Source of the DNA: Thermomucor indicae-seudaticae
Taxonomy: Eukaryota; Mucoromycota; Mucoromycetes; Mucorales; Lichtheimiaceae
DNA: 36,885 nucleotides
Direction of reading: 5' to 3'
Assembly (NCBI GenBank): GCA_000787465.1
Contig: JSYX01000340.1
Coordinates: 1 to 36,885 of the forward strand
The notes below the pieces were generated by a model. The model worked only from the letters and a program-made list of their open reading frames with translations. It was not told the origin of the DNA and searched no databases. How positions within the stretch are numbered: position 1 is the first letter of the stretch; the number at the start of each line of letters is the position of its first letter. The position numbers were made by a program, and so were the translations under genes. Positions 27,501 through 36,452 of this stretch are shown here, piece after piece.

Positions 27501-30500
27501 GACGCGCGCTCTGTGTTTATTGGAGACATCGAAGCTATGACAAAGGATAATACTGATGTAAGAGTAGGGGATTTGGAACAAAGGAAAGGTTCTTCTTATC
27601 ACGAGGATATATATGTATAGATCTATCCGACAGTCCAGAAACTTGCGGCCGAAAGTCGAAAGAGGCATTTAATGTCCATGATCCTGGCCGCACGTCAGCA
27701 AAGTAACTTCAACGTTGCCTACGACCGCTTCAAACATCTTTCGAACCTGGGACTCGAACCAGACGAGAAACGGTTCACGCTACTTAATGTCGACTTGCAA
27801 CTCGTCAAGGCTACAAAAAACGGCTCACTTCGAATTCAAAAGCTGGCGCGTATGGTCGGAAACATTGATCGCAACGAGGTAATAACAATAAGCATGTCAC
27901 TTTTTTTCCATCGCGTACTTATTCTTTGTCATAGTCCAACCTTGACCCCTCGAGTAGTCAAAACTTTTACGGTGAATATATGGTTGCTGCGGCCAAGACG
28001 TTCGAGTTGGCCCGCATGGAAGTCATGGCTGAACCATCAAGCTATGAGTCCATGATCAAGATCCCTAGCTTGGCCACGCGCAAATTCAAGGATGCGACCA
28101 TGTTTGCCAACTATCTTGTCCGGAACGGTTACAGGTTTTTACAGGCTGCCTGCAACAGTGCACTTGAAAATGTAAGTTTTTACCCTTATCTTCCGCATCG
28201 TCCTTTGCTAAAGATATTATTAGGAGAATCTGTGGGCGGATTGCCTTTGGAGTCTGGCTGAATACTGTGACAACGCACTACGGGGCAATGAAGACCGTTC
28301 GTCAAAAATATCGGCAAGTTGGAAAAGCAAAGCAACTGTCCGTCATCCATTGCTAACGATGACAGTGCGCAGGTCAAGATTGATGTGGTACAATATGGCC
28401 GTGTTGTGATCAACAACTATTTTAAGGCGATGGATACGGGAAATCGGCAAGCAGCGGAACGTTTTCCGAGGTTGTTGGAAATCATTGAGCGATACCCTGA
28501 GACTGGTTCCGAGTTCAAAGCTAATGTGAGTTTGATCTTCTGAAATATGACATTTGCTCTTCTGAACTTGTGTCTCTTTCTAGGCGTCCAAATTTGAGAC
28601 CACTTGGATGTATATACGATGGATACCGCAACTTGTGGCTATCTTGGACTCTCCTGTGGCCTTGAATGTCTTTCCGGCTCTACACAAGGTAATAAGGACT
28701 CTTTCAAATTGAAAAAAGTGGGACTGATTGTGTTCTTCCGTCATAGCTTGCTAGCAGTTATCCACAGGCACTTTACTATCCATTCGCAATCAGCAATGAG
28801 CACTATATAGCATTGGGCGATAAGCTGGACAAGAAGAACCGAGAGGAGCTAAAGAAATTGCAAGCAAGCCTGGAGTCTCCTCTTTTACGAGAGTTTTCAC
28901 TTGAACTTCGGCGCCTTACGAATCCTGAACATATCGTCAAGGACTTTATCGAGTTTGCACAGGTATTTCCAAACTCGTGTTGATAGGATGGGCTTCTGGG
29001 CTGATACAACCAAAAGTCCATTTGTAGCCAGGCAGACGTGAGCAAAGAATTTGTGCAGCAGATGTTTCAGCAATTCAGCGAACTGTTGTTGAATCCATAC
29101 AGTGATCGCTTGGGAACGATTCCAAAGGCTTTTGCCGTCAAGCACGCGTCGCAACTACGAGAATTTTTTGGTATGGACTATACTAACGAATAGTGTTTGC
29201 TCATGGCTTTATTGACGATTGGTAATACACAGGCAAAGACGGGTCGAAATTGATCAAGATGTCAAGCAAAGACTTGAATAAGGCCATGCAATACTTTAAA
29301 AAGGAGATCCAGAGTCAGAAACTGCCTGGCCAAGCCGAGCTATTGCGCTCCTATTCCCCATGGCTATCAAGCTTCCAAAGCGCAGACCACGACGAGGTAA
29401 TAATAAAAAAGAGCACAATGAAAGTGTGTTGTCCGTTCTAAAAGTTGCGTTAGCAAATTGAGGTACCCGGACAATATAGCGGGCTGACCAAGCCATATCC
29501 AGAGCTGCATCCCAAGATTGCCAGTTTTGACGAACGACTGCTGGTGATGAGCTCAATTCGGAAACCGAAACGATTGCAGATCTATGGCACTGACGAGAAA
29601 AAGTATCCGTTCTTGGTCAAGGTTTGTCATGATTAAAAGTTCGGATTCCCCCAGATTCTGAACGTTCTTCCTTCAGGGCGGTGAAGACCTGCGTCTCGAT
29701 CAACGTATCCAGCAATTGTTTGTTGTCATGAATGAGATTATCCGAGCGGATCCGTTCTGTGCTCGGCAGAATATCCGCATCAACACCTACAAAGTAAGGA
29801 TCTGCATACATAGATATAGGTGACAGCAGCATAAACCGATATCGATAGGTTGTACCCATGTCCAGCAATATCGGCATGATTGAATGGGTGAACGACACCA
29901 AGCCTTTGCGTTCATGCATTGAAGAACAACTGCGCGACAAGTTACCTTTATCAAAGGCTATTGAAAGTCATCGCGTGTGGATAAGCCGTTTCAGAGGCGA
30001 CACGATGGGTAAAAATGTCAAAAGGATGATCAGTCGGGTGCGAGGTCCTAACTCATGCTTTTTGCGAGAACAGGATATATAAATTCGTTCAAAGCTCCAC
30101 GAGATGCCGTCGTGAAGCATTTTGAGCAAACGACTGGATTGATCAAGCAGGACGCGTTTCGACAATATCTTTTCAAGCTCGCAGCATCTCCCGAAGCATT
30201 CTTGTTTATACGCAAAGAATTCGCTCATAGTCTTGCTGCCATCTGTATCTCTGGGTATCTTTTGGGTATCGGTGACCGACATTTGGAGAACTTTTTGGTC
30301 GACCTTAAATCGTAAGTGACAAGCAAACAAACAACAAAGGAGGGAAGGGAGCTATCTTCTAACGCTGTTCAGTGGCCGTCTTGTACCCATCGACTTTGGA
30401 CATGCTTTTGGATCGGCTACCGAGATGCTTCCTGTTCCGGAGCTGGTACCATTCCGGTTAACGAACCAGTTAGTGGGCGCATTGGAGCCACTTGGTGTCT

Positions 30501-31213
30501 CTGGTATATTGGCAGCCTCCATGACAAACATCCTGCAAGGTAAGTGGAGTATGAGTAACGAATTGTTATTATTGACTAAGCAATTTCCCCACAGCTCTCC
30601 AGCAAAACAAGCAAGTGCTCTTGAATACGATGGATGTCTTTATCAAGGAACCACTTCTGGATTGGCGCAAGCAGGCTATCAAGGAAGCACAAAATCAGAG
30701 TAAGTTGTCAAATGAATGGTAAAAAAAAGAAACGAGCTAACGTTTGGTCTGTAAAGGAGGAGCAAGTAGCAGCAGCACTCGCGGTGCAAGAGGACCATCC
30801 TCGTCGTCGTCGTCGTCCAGCTCGGAAATCCAATCACCCAACTCTCTTGATCAAGAAATTGCTTGGTATCCGCAACAAAAGCTCGAGAGTGCAAAACGTA
30901 AACTTTTAGGCGAAAATCCAGCCTGTAAGTGGTTGTGTCTATCTACCTGCCTGCCACCCAGAGTCAGAGTCAGAAAGCTCATCATCATTTGTGTGTAGAT
31001 ACTGTGACGACCGAAGTCCAACGAAATCGAAATGTCAAGCATGTTCTTTCTCACTTGGAGAAAATGGCAAAAGGCGATAGCAGTGTAAACATACGTGCCC
31101 AAGTGGGTGAATTTTGCAAAGATGCCGGGGAACAGGTTCAGTGCTTGATCGATCTAGCTACTGATCCAAGTATTTTGGGACGCATGTGGGTCGGTTGGCA
31201 GCCATTTGTGTAA
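15585..31213 (+). CDS. PRKDC: DNA-dependent protein kinase catalytic subunit (DNA-PKcs), full length, about 60 exons
   Basis: A nuclear PI3K-like kinase that, with Ku70/80 at DNA ends, directs non-homologous end joining. I placed about 59 introns, mostly 50-75 nt; removing them leaves roughly 4,050-4,150 codons, near human DNA-PKcs. Co-linear blocks run the whole length: ALESLLKQ (16.9 kb), YKDELLASSLKL (18.35 kb), DRQAKVAACELLH and QLIHWLTNN (19-19.3 kb), KRLGAS-like SQRLGASLIFNRIYR (19.5 kb), QLVGIILAHD (23.97 kb), the S/TQ cluster (25.2-25.5 kb), YRNYRIGELPDIQIKH (25.75-25.86 kb, split by intron 25774-25830), the FAT region (26-29.2 kb), kinase (29.45-30.7 kb) and FATC ending LIDLATDPSILGR...GWQPFV. 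The kinase has PFLVKGGEDLR, GIGDRHLEN and IDFGHAFG, so it should be active. Apparent stops, for example at 21041-21043, fall in phase-consistent introns. Some of the splice points are by-eye choices. Confidence 0.95.
22246..22320 (+). other. Putative U12-type AT-AC intron in PRKDC
   Basis: The exon ends CAA (22245) and the intron begins ATATCCTTTTT, the exact U12-type AT-AC donor consensus. TCTTTAAC (about 22300-22307) matches the U12 branch motif TCCTTAAC at 7 of 8 bases. The intron ends in AC at 22320, with the branch A about 14 nt before the exon. Joining 22245 to 22321 keeps phase 0 and gives GCFRLMQ|TLYQRL, aligning without gaps to the vertebrate GYYKILDVMYSRL segment. The only in-frame GT-AG pairing seen (a GT near 22199 to the AG at 22293) would delete this conserved segment. 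Confidence 0.85.
23317..23372 (+). other. GC-AG intron in PRKDC
   Basis: The donor is AAAG|GCAAGT and the acceptor AATAG. Phase 1 is preserved (FFTKK|DTPLILRLF), and the spacing from WM to RLF then equals the vertebrate protein. The only phase-compatible GT (GTGTCT) would add two residues and is a poor donor. Confidence 0.75.
25193..25513 (+). other. ABCDE-like S/TQ cluster of DNA-PKcs
   Basis: Across three exons (to 25213, 25279-25354, 25414-25513) the protein carries ASQ (25193-25201), RATQ (near 25312-25320), SLTQS (about 25333-25347), then VTQ and PTQTQQ. The first three align with the human autophosphorylation cluster around S2612/T2609, T2638 and T2647. The segment lies just before the RLRRRF and YRNYRIGELPDIQI blocks, as in vertebrates. 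Ser/Thr-Gln is the preferred DNA-PK/ATM target. Confidence 0.8.
25514..25570 (+). other. GC-AG intron in PRKDC
   Basis: Donor GG|GCAAGT, branch-like GCTAATAAC, acceptor GGCAG. It is the only pairing of normal length (57 nt) that keeps phase 2 into GTMGQPEKK. The sole phase-compatible GT would leave a 39-nt intron, shorter than any other here. Confidence 0.7.
25968..26022 (+). other. GC-AG intron in PRKDC
   Basis: Donor CTG|GCAAGT, acceptor AGGCAG, joining VAEDL|DSYKADIVATIQ in phase 0. The overlapping GT (AGTAAT) is in phase 1 and has no acceptor in the matching phase. Confidence 0.7.
29454..30699 (+). other. PI3K-like kinase domain of DNA-PKcs
   Basis: Starts at IEVPGQYSGLTKPYPEL. The ATP-binding Lys is in PFLVK (29619-29621). 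The catalytic Asp is in GIGDRHLEN (30274-30276) and the DFG Asp in IDFGHAFG (30392-30394). LPVPELVPFRLT and NTMDVFIKEPLLDW are DNA-PKcs-type rather than ATM/ATR/TOR-type signatures. Confidence 0.93.
30757..30824 (+). other. Poly-serine insertion between kinase and FATC regions
   Basis: The exon after the kinase domain begins GASSSSTRGARGP and continues with nine Ser codons (30798-30824, mostly TCG), before IAWYPQQKLESAKRKL, which matches the vertebrate WYPRQKICYAKRKL block. Vertebrate DNA-PKcs has no such serine tract here. It is probably a flexible, slippage-prone loop. Confidence 0.8.
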
Positions 31214-31787
31214 ATAAAGGAACATGATCGTTTGCCTTTGTCAAAGGAACAAGGAGCGATAATGGCATAACAGAAAACGAAAAACAACGCGTGCCGTTGT
31301 GGATGACTATCAGGAAAGGGGGGGCATGCTCGAATCACCTTGAGGAGATCTATGTATGGACCGGGACAATGAGTATTCTTTGCTATACAGAGATAAAATA
31401 GACACGAACACTTGACGATCCTTGATGAAACAATATGTATTGCTAGTGCCTATTCGCTATACTTGTGTGAGTCGCGCGGTTCCCCCCTGTCCGTGCGCAG
31501 GGATACGTGTGCAAAGTGTCATAACAATGGAGAGCAAAGGCCAAGTATCTAACGATGATTGGAACTTACAGGATGCGCTGACTGAAAGCCAAGTTCCAGC
31601 AGAAATCATGGCTTCGACCTGCGTAAACTAACGGACTTTATACCCTCCATTTTCTAGCGCGTTGACTGTATTCGAGACCCTTCCGCATTTGGTCAGTGTA
31701 TCGGGGAAACCGAAAATTTTATCTGCTTTTCTGCCACTGCAACGAGCCCCTTTTCTTTGCTTTGTCTTTTTTGTGAATCGTCTCGAG
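31214..31787. other. Intergenic between PRKDC and the carrier gene
   Basis: 574 bp with only short unsupported ORFs. It holds the PRKDC 3' UTR (AATAAAG-like signal near 31213 and AGATAAAATAG near 31389) and the carrier gene promoter. Confidence 0.4.
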
Positions 31788-33033
31788 ATGGCCACGACCG
31801 AAATGGCACAACAGGCGTTGGTGGTGCATGAAAGCAGCACTGGGTTCGGGGAGAGCAACTGATAATTAAACGTATAAACTGGAGCTGCTTATACAGGATT
31901 TTTTTTTTTGATCCAGATCCTTGCAGGCACTAAAAGACTGTGCCAGTGGCACTGTGGGCGGTATCCTTCAAGTACTTGTGGGTCAGGTAAAGACGAAATC
32001 GAGTATGCGATTGTGTTTGCTTTACATGGAGGCTCATCCTTTTTGTTTTAGCCGTTTGATACGGTCAAAGTGGCAAGTTATCTATCTGTATCGAGAAACA
32101 TCCAACCACGTTACTGACCACGTTGATAGCGCCTACAAACCCAATCGACGACAAACCCAATCTATAATGGCATGATGGATTGTGTGCGCCAAATTAGAAA
32201 ACGCGAAGGCTTTGCTGGTTTCTACAAAGTAATATGATCTGCATCTAAAGTGAGCGCGGAAGAGTTCACAAGCGGGTATCAATCTCATCTTCAGGGTACC
32301 GCGACACCGCTGGTCGGTATCGGTGCATGCGTCTCCATCCAATTTGTCGTGGTCGAGGCCATGAAGCGTCGCTTCCATTCCATGAACGATTCGTCACCCT
32401 TGACCAATGGACAGCTCTATCTTGCGGGTGCTGCAGGCGGCGTCGCAAACTCGATCGTGTCCGGCCCTGTGGAACATATCCGAACACGTCTACAAGTCCA
32501 AGCATCATCGGCGACGTACCGTGGTCCAATCGACTGCATTCAGAAAATCTATCGCGCACACGGGCTCCGTGGCATTTACAAGGGCCAAGCGATTACCATC
32601 GCGCGCGAATTCCAAGGCTACGGCGCCTATTTCTTTGCTTACGAATGGCTGGTGCGCCAGTCCATGGCCCGCTCAGGCCAGGCGTTCCGGTCCGAATTGC
32701 CGTCCTGGCAAGTATGCCTGTACGGCGCTGCGGCGGGATATGCCATGTGGCTTACGATTTACCCCATGGACGTGGTCAAGTCAAAACTACAAACAGATGG
32801 CTTTTCTGGTGGTGACCGCAAGTACACATCGACCCTGGACTGTGTCCGAAAAACCTTGGCTGCAGAAGGCGTTGCTGGCTTCTTTCGCGGTATCGGGCCT
32901 TGCCTCCTGAGGGCTGCGCCTTGCAATGCTGCCACATTCATGGGGTAAAGTATCGGCTATCGATCATCCAAGCTCCACAGCTAACCTGACGTATCTCAAT
33001 AGTTTTGAACTGGCGATGCGTGTCCTGTCATGA
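31788..33033 (+). CDS. YMC1: Mitochondrial carrier family (SLC25) protein, Ymc1/Ymc2-like
   Basis: Exons 31788-31843, 31917-31986, 32052-32072, 32130-32228, 32295-32944 and 33003-33033 total 309 codons including the stop (308 aa), the usual carrier length. All three carrier repeats are present with signature motifs [20 protein letters not shown] and [10 protein letters not shown], and six hydrophobic helices are implied. [38 protein letters not shown] and [18 protein letters not shown] are close to yeast Ymc1/Ymc2 of the inner mitochondrial membrane, proposed to move glutamate or related amino acids; carnitine/ornithine carriers are near relatives. Exon 1 and its GTTCGG donor are the weakest part. 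The next two introns flank a 21-nt exon, and the second is GC-AG. Confidence 0.9.
32052..32129 (+). other. 21-nt exon followed by a GC-AG intron in the carrier gene
   Basis: Exon 32052-32072 encodes only PFDTVKV of the first carrier signature. The next intron (32073-32129) starts GCAAGT after GTG and ends GATAG, and splicing yields PFDTVKV|RLQTQ. Because the signature is invariant in the family, the GC donor is well fixed. Confidence 0.88.
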
Positions 33034-33406
33034 GATATATAATAGTATTCAAACTATATCGATACATTATTTTAGCTATCTACCTAGTCATTCCAATGTT
33101 ATGGTTTTACAGCAACTACTGATAACTATGTTCTGACATCGCACAATACGTCTGGGTTATTTTCCAAGTCATCTACGCCTAAATGAAGCCTGGCTTGAAG
33201 GCGACACTGGTTGTATCAGTCAAGTAAAACATTGTCATTGAGTTTATAAGCTAGGATACGTTGTCCCTTCGACAGCTGCATATCTATCTTCACTTCGCTT
33301 TGAACGTGTCGACAATGCGGGGTGACGAAACGCGAATAAAATTTCAGGTAAGTTTGCTTGCTCTCACAAAGGTCCGGCTTACGAGATTCCGTACCATAAT
33401 AGCCAC

Positions 33407-35254
33407 ATGCCATCTGCAACAAAATATCATCGGTTCGAGCCTAAAAGCTTTCAGGGCCTTGTTTATTGCGACTACTGCGAAAAGCTTCTCTGGGGCATTG
33501 CTCGACAAGGTCTCCATTGCAGCGGTAATATCCTCTCTCTTTTTCTCCCACGTCCATTATTTCTCATGCTCCGCAGAATGCGGCTATAATTGCCACGAGG
33601 AATGCGGAAAGCTCGTTGTTCAATGCAGACCGCCGCGACGGGTCAGTCCAGACTCGCTTTCCGTTACAGATTCCGAAGCAGAATCAATGTACTCTTCTCC
33701 ACGCACCTCCGTAGACGGCGGCGGTCGTCATGCGCTCATGACACACTCGGAAGACGTCCGTCACTCGAAACGAACGCCACCTAGAGTCGATCCATCACCG
33801 GACGAAGTTGTCCTCTCTCCCACTCTTTCTGACGCTGGCTCCGTCATATCGTCTTCCAAGAATAATGAGCATCAACGACAAAATACCACTCCAAAGTCCT
33901 TTTCCCAACCTGTTATTACCAACCCTGTCAAGGCATACCGCAAATCGATCAAGCAGCATGCACAGGACACAATTGTATCCACGTCTAACCATGCCAACCG
34001 CCGTGACGCCTTAAACCCACACACATTCGCCAAAACATTTGCAAGGTTAGTCGCGCGCTCGCGGGCTTTCTTTACGACCACCCAGCGAATCTACGAGATA
34101 TATTCGTGGCAACACCCACCGACATCGATTGGCTGTGTGGTGGCATGGATCGCTGTCTGTGAGTTCCCTCCAATAAAGGGCCTGTGTGTGTGTGTGTTTG
34201 GCGTTATTGACAAGGAAACGAAACACAGGTTTATACCCTTCATTGATACCACCCGCTTTGATCCTATCACTCTATATCCTCGCCGGCGCCCAGCAAGACG
34301 TACCGGCTTCCCAAGTCCTAATGCCACGTTACGACGAAAGCAGTTCACCCGAAGAATACTATATCAATCTCGAACGCACGCAGCAATCGATGCTTTTCTT
34401 GGTTCGACTCTACGACAATCTGGTCTATCACTGCCAACATGCATCGCTCACACCGGCCGCATACAAGGCTATGTTTCTGGGCTCATTGGTAGTCTCAAGC
34501 CTGCTCTGGCTAGCCGGGCGATGGATCATTCTGGCCGTCGGCCTTGTGATCTTGCTGCACAAGACTTGGCTCGGAACCGCACTGGAAGTAGCCGCGCAAT
34601 TCCTCATGGAGTTTCTGCAGACCGTCATGGATACCTTGATATTACTTGCTGGAAAAAGACGATTGCGCTCAACAACAAAGGTGATGGAGATCTCCGTCTA
34701 TGAAAATCAACGGTGGTGGGCAGGTACAGGGTACACATCACAGGTAAAATATATACATATCAATCACCCCGCCAGATTGCTTGGGAAATAATTTGGTCCC
34801 CCACTTTTAGCTTTTACGGTCAGAAAGAGCTCCATGGTCCAATATCACGGGGTCAGAGCCGCTTCCGGGTAAAGATGAGATGCCGCCACCCTTTGCTTAC
34901 GAATGGGCAGAGGATGACTGGTGTCTGGATAGAACAGGGCCCTGGACGGATGAACAATTGGGAATAGGTAAGTAGAAGGTAGGGGTTCATGCGAAACAAG
35001 GAGAAACTTATACGATGCAAACCTTTTTTCCGTTCTCATTGATGATGCAGTGGTAAGTATTGGAACAAGCAAAGTTGACGCATGCAACTTAAATGTCTCA
35101 ATAGACCATTGTCGAATGCGACGATAAAGGCTGGGTTTACACGGATCATCGGTGGCAAAATCCACGGAGTCACCCTGGAGACGGGACGCGTGCATTGACT
35201 CGACGACGGCGTTGGGTTAGAAAAGCGCGCCCCTGTCATGCAAAGCTTGCGTGA
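33407..35254 (+). CDS. C1 (DAG-binding-type) domain - transmembrane - DysF/Pex24p protein
   Basis: Exons 33407-33524, 33577-34158, 34229-34743, 34811-34967, 35051-35052 and 35105-35254 total 508 codons including the stop (507 aa). An N-terminal C1 zinc finger has the full H-C-C-C-C-H-C-C ligand pattern (HRFEPKSF...CDYC...HCSECGYNCHEEC...QC), with 6 rather than 7 residues before the last Cys. A Ser/Pro-rich linker follows, then two hydrophobic hairpins (IGCVVAWIAVCLYPSL...; FLGSLVVSSLLWLAG...). The dysferlin-type C-terminus has RWWAGTGYTSQLLRSE, WCLDRTGPWTDE, GWVYTDHRWQNP and RRRRWVRKARP. Fungal Pex30/Pex24-type proteins of this kind reside in ER and peroxisomal membranes and shape peroxisome and lipid-droplet birth sites. 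A transcribed upstream exon (ATG near 33315, donor 33349) may be a 5' UTR; it does not join in frame. Confidence 0.82.
35051..35052 (+). other. Predicted 2-nt exon in the DysF gene
   Basis: Exon 34811-34967 ends in phase 1 (ATA G) before GTAAGT; the next conserved coding begins at 35105 in phase 0 (TIVECDDKGW). Between them GCAG|TG|GTAAGT provides an acceptor, two bases and a donor. Including TG makes a Val codon and restores frame, and the exon sum becomes divisible by three. A sequencing indel or another path is the alternative. Confidence 0.55.
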
Positions 35255-35413
35255 TAATATGCAGAACATGATGACCAACAAACACTTTGTATAGTGATAC
35301 GTCCCTCCATTCTCTTTATTTAATCAATCAATCAATAATACTTCGAAAAGGGATATGTACATGAGAAAAGAAATGAAAAAAAATAAGCGCCCAGCGCATT
35401 TCTTTTTTTTTTC

Positions 35414-36100
35414 TCAAAAATCTTCGAGTTCTTGTTCGTAGAGATCGTTGTAAATTGTCATGACAAGGTCTCCAGCACGACAGTCAAGCTCTTTGGATAA
35501 TTCAGTGCGTACATTCTGCAGGTGGTCTTTTAGAAAGTGAAGATCAACGTTTTGACTGATAACCCTGGGAAGAAGGTAGCCGATCCATCTGCGTCCAAAG
35601 AGTGCAACAGGATCACGGCTGCGACACGCATGGCGTACACGATCAAGGAGCTGATATTCATCAAAAGTTCTGGCGAGTCCGTCGCTGACCGCTTGATTCA
35701 GCGAGTACAAGGCCGATGCAACTTGATCTTCTGTCAACATCCTATTGTCTGCAGGCCAGACAGCCGGTAGCGTTCCACCAAGGATCGGAAAAATGGCGGC
35801 ATAAACTTGTTTATTCAACGCGTGGATGTGGTAACCAACGTAGCGAGCCACGCAACTGTCTAGGATCGATGTTAGCCTATCTTTCTGCTGAATGACAGCC
35901 GATTTGTATTTACCATGGCGTCGGGTTTTCGCGAGTAGATCTTCGGAGTGCGCGCTCACGACCTCGTCCACGACCGTTTCGTAAAAGCTCGTAACGGTTT
36001 CCTGGATCATCATCGTATTGGACCACTGGCTTTCTTGTGCTGCAGGGGCCGCCCAGGCGCTCAAAAAGAGTAGAGCAAAAATGAAAAATTTGGATACCAT
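35414..36100 (-). CDS. Secreted protein of unknown function
   Basis: A single open frame of 228 aa from the ATG at 36100-36098. The N-terminus is a clear signal peptide (MVSKFFIFALLFLSAWA, probable cleavage after AWA or APA). The mature part is mostly amphipathic helix-forming sequence with three Cys (about positions 89, 165, 212) and patches such as RRWIGYLLPRVI. I recognise no domain. An in-frame ATG 26 codons upstream is disfavoured because it would bury the signal peptide and lies beside the TATA-like box. It is convergent with the DysF gene (159 bp between stops). It could be a small secreted or effector-like protein or a vacuolar/ER luminal one. Confidence 0.75.
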   Translation of the reverse strand: MVSKFFIFALLFLSAWAAPAAQESQWSNTMMIQETVTSFYETVVDEVVSAHSEDLLAKTRRHGKYKSAVIQQKDRLTSILDSCVARYVGYHIHALNKQVYAAIFPILGGTLPAVWPADNRMLTEDQVASALYSLNQAVSDGLARTFDEYQLLDRVRHACRSRDPVALFGRRWIGYLLPRVISQNVDLHFLKDHLQNVRTELSKELDCRAGDLVMTIYNDLYEQELEDF

Positions 36101-36156
36101 GGTTTTTGGGGAAAAAGAAGACAGCAATCGACAATGAAAAGAAAAAGGGGGGCCCG

Positions 36157-36166
36157 TTTTATAATA
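36157..36166 (-). promoter_or_regulatory. TATA-like box of the secreted-protein gene
   Basis: Reading the minus strand, TATTATAAAA lies about 57 nt before the ATG at 36100, a spacing like that at the polyol dehydrogenase gene (52 nt). Confidence 0.5.
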
Positions 36167-36422
36167 CCGGAAGCGCATGGCGCCGCGTCGTACAAATTAA
36201 TGCACTTGCAGTTTATAGCCATCAAAGACAGTATTTCTTTGATATTTAACCTGTCAGTCCTGACGTGTCATTGTGTACCAGACACGATCACCGCTGTTAC
36301 TGTTGACAACTGTATTGAACTTTTTACAGATAAATGATTCAACAAACCGGGAATATCCAAGGGAAAGGGGGGTTGCATAACCGCTTATTAGTGGTCGTTC
36401 AGTCAAGGAGTATAACCCCATT

Positions 36423-36452
36423 TTGACCTTGACCTTGACCTTGACCTTGACC
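36423..36452. repeat. Tandem hexamer (TTGACC)5
   Basis: Five perfect consecutive TTGACC units, preceded by TT and followed by TGCAG. It lies in the intergenic region upstream of the secreted-protein gene (which runs leftward). On the opposite strand the unit reads GGTCAA, which resembles a nuclear-receptor or zinc-cluster half-site, but as a perfect tandem it may equally be a simple microsatellite. Confidence 0.9.

Noticed and set aside
33261..34703. A 480-codon open frame as one exon of the C1-DysF gene
   Set aside because: It runs through two introns (33525-33576 and 34159-34228). The first half of the C1 domain is in another frame, and the transmembrane and DysF parts continue in a different frame after the second intron.
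36423..36452. Telomeric repeat
   Set aside because: The unit TTGACC is not a fungal telomere unit and only five copies occur between ordinary sequences.
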